Positions 6,045 to 6,228 of a stretch of 6,228 nt of DNA are shown here, piece by piece. The number at the start of each line of letters is the position of its first letter. The first letter of the stretch is position 1. The notes below the pieces were generated by a model that was not told where the DNA came from, did no database searches, and was given only the letters and a program-made list of their open reading frames with translations. This stretch comes from Candidatus Omnitrophota bacterium. GTDB taxonomy: Bacteria; Omnitrophota; Gorgyraeia; Gygaellales; Profunditerraquicolaceae. The stretch covers positions 1 through 6,228 of the forward strand of contig JAGUYA010000150.1 in the NCBI GenBank assembly GCA_020061545.1. The letters are read 5' to 3'. A program made the translations under genes and the position numbers.

Positions 6045-6228
6045 GTATCATTGTCTTAGGAACAGTAGCCTTGGATACGGTAAAGACACCTTTCGGAAGA
6101 AGAAGACATATGTTAGGCGGTTCAGCTGCGCATTTTGCCATGGTCGCGCGCCTCTTTACCAATGTGAATCTGATAGCCATCATCGGAGAGGATTTTCCTT
6201 TTAAATATATTGATTTCTTGCATAAAAA
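6041..6228 (+). CDS. PfkB-family (ribokinase-like) kinase, 3' end missing
   Basis: Sixty-two codons are visible before the window ends, with the frame still open. The start MSIIVLGTVALDTV (1-14) is the usual first strand and GxxxxD turn of PfkB-family sugar and nucleoside kinases. LGGSAAHFAMVARLF (25-39) is the conserved glycine pair that contacts the substrate, followed by NVNLIAIIGEDFP (41-53), the next strand with the family's G-x-D. The catalytic GAGD region and the ATP site lie beyond the window, so activity and substrate cannot be judged. The family phosphorylates sugars, sugar phosphates or nucleosides with ATP. The ATG overlaps the uppP TGA by 4 nt and I see no good ribosome binding site before it, so translation probably depends on coupling to uppP. 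Confidence 0.82.
   Translation, partial: MSIIVLGTVALDTVKTPFGRRRHMLGGSAAHFAMVARLFTNVNLIAIIGEDFPFKYIDFLHK

Overview
The window is gene-dense bacterial DNA, AT-rich (estimated by eye) with heavy use of AAA, TTT and ATA codons. Every supported gene lies on the + strand. Several features fit an uncultured, candidate-phylum type of bacterium: a Cas4/RecB-like PD-(D/E)XK gene, very tight gene packing, a GTG start, and GC-rich palindromic units scattered in AT-rich DNA. My best guess is Omnitrophota or a relative. That placement comes from general resemblance only and has low confidence. An undecaprenyl-diphosphatase shows that the cell builds an undecaprenyl-carried envelope polymer such as peptidoglycan.

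Layout: (1) 1-621 is the 3' part of a PD-(D/E)XK nuclease-family gene whose start lies upstream of the window. (2) 622-697 is the only intergenic gap. It holds a 14-bp inverted repeat whose left arm can also pair with a second, nearer copy of the right arm. The far pairing covers the ribosome binding site and GTG start of the next gene. (3) 698-6228 is one compact run of five genes: an RluA-family pseudouridine synthase, an MFS transporter of UMF1 type, a three-domain ligase-ACP-acyltransferase of 887 residues, undecaprenyl-diphosphatase (uppP), and the start of a PfkB-family kinase cut by the window end. The junctions are a 1-nt overlap, 0 nt, a 7-nt overlap and a 4-nt overlap, so translation is probably coupled and the run is probably one operon.

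The central pair is the most interesting part. An MFS transporter is followed, in the same frame and after a single stop codon, by a protein joining an AMP-forming acyl ligase, a carrier-protein domain with the DSL serine, and a PlsC-type glycerolipid acyltransferase. This has the logic of the known LplT-Aas lysophospholipid uptake and re-acylation system. Here the domain order is reversed, the acyl carrier is built in, and the transporter appears to be of a different MFS subfamily. With uppP it makes the operon look devoted to inner-membrane lipid upkeep.

A second theme is a pair of palindromic units with matching ends (ACCCCG...CGGGGT). One is in the leader of the pseudouridine synthase gene. 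The other sits inside the 3' end of the transporter gene, where it encodes an extra C-terminal tail without breaking the frame.
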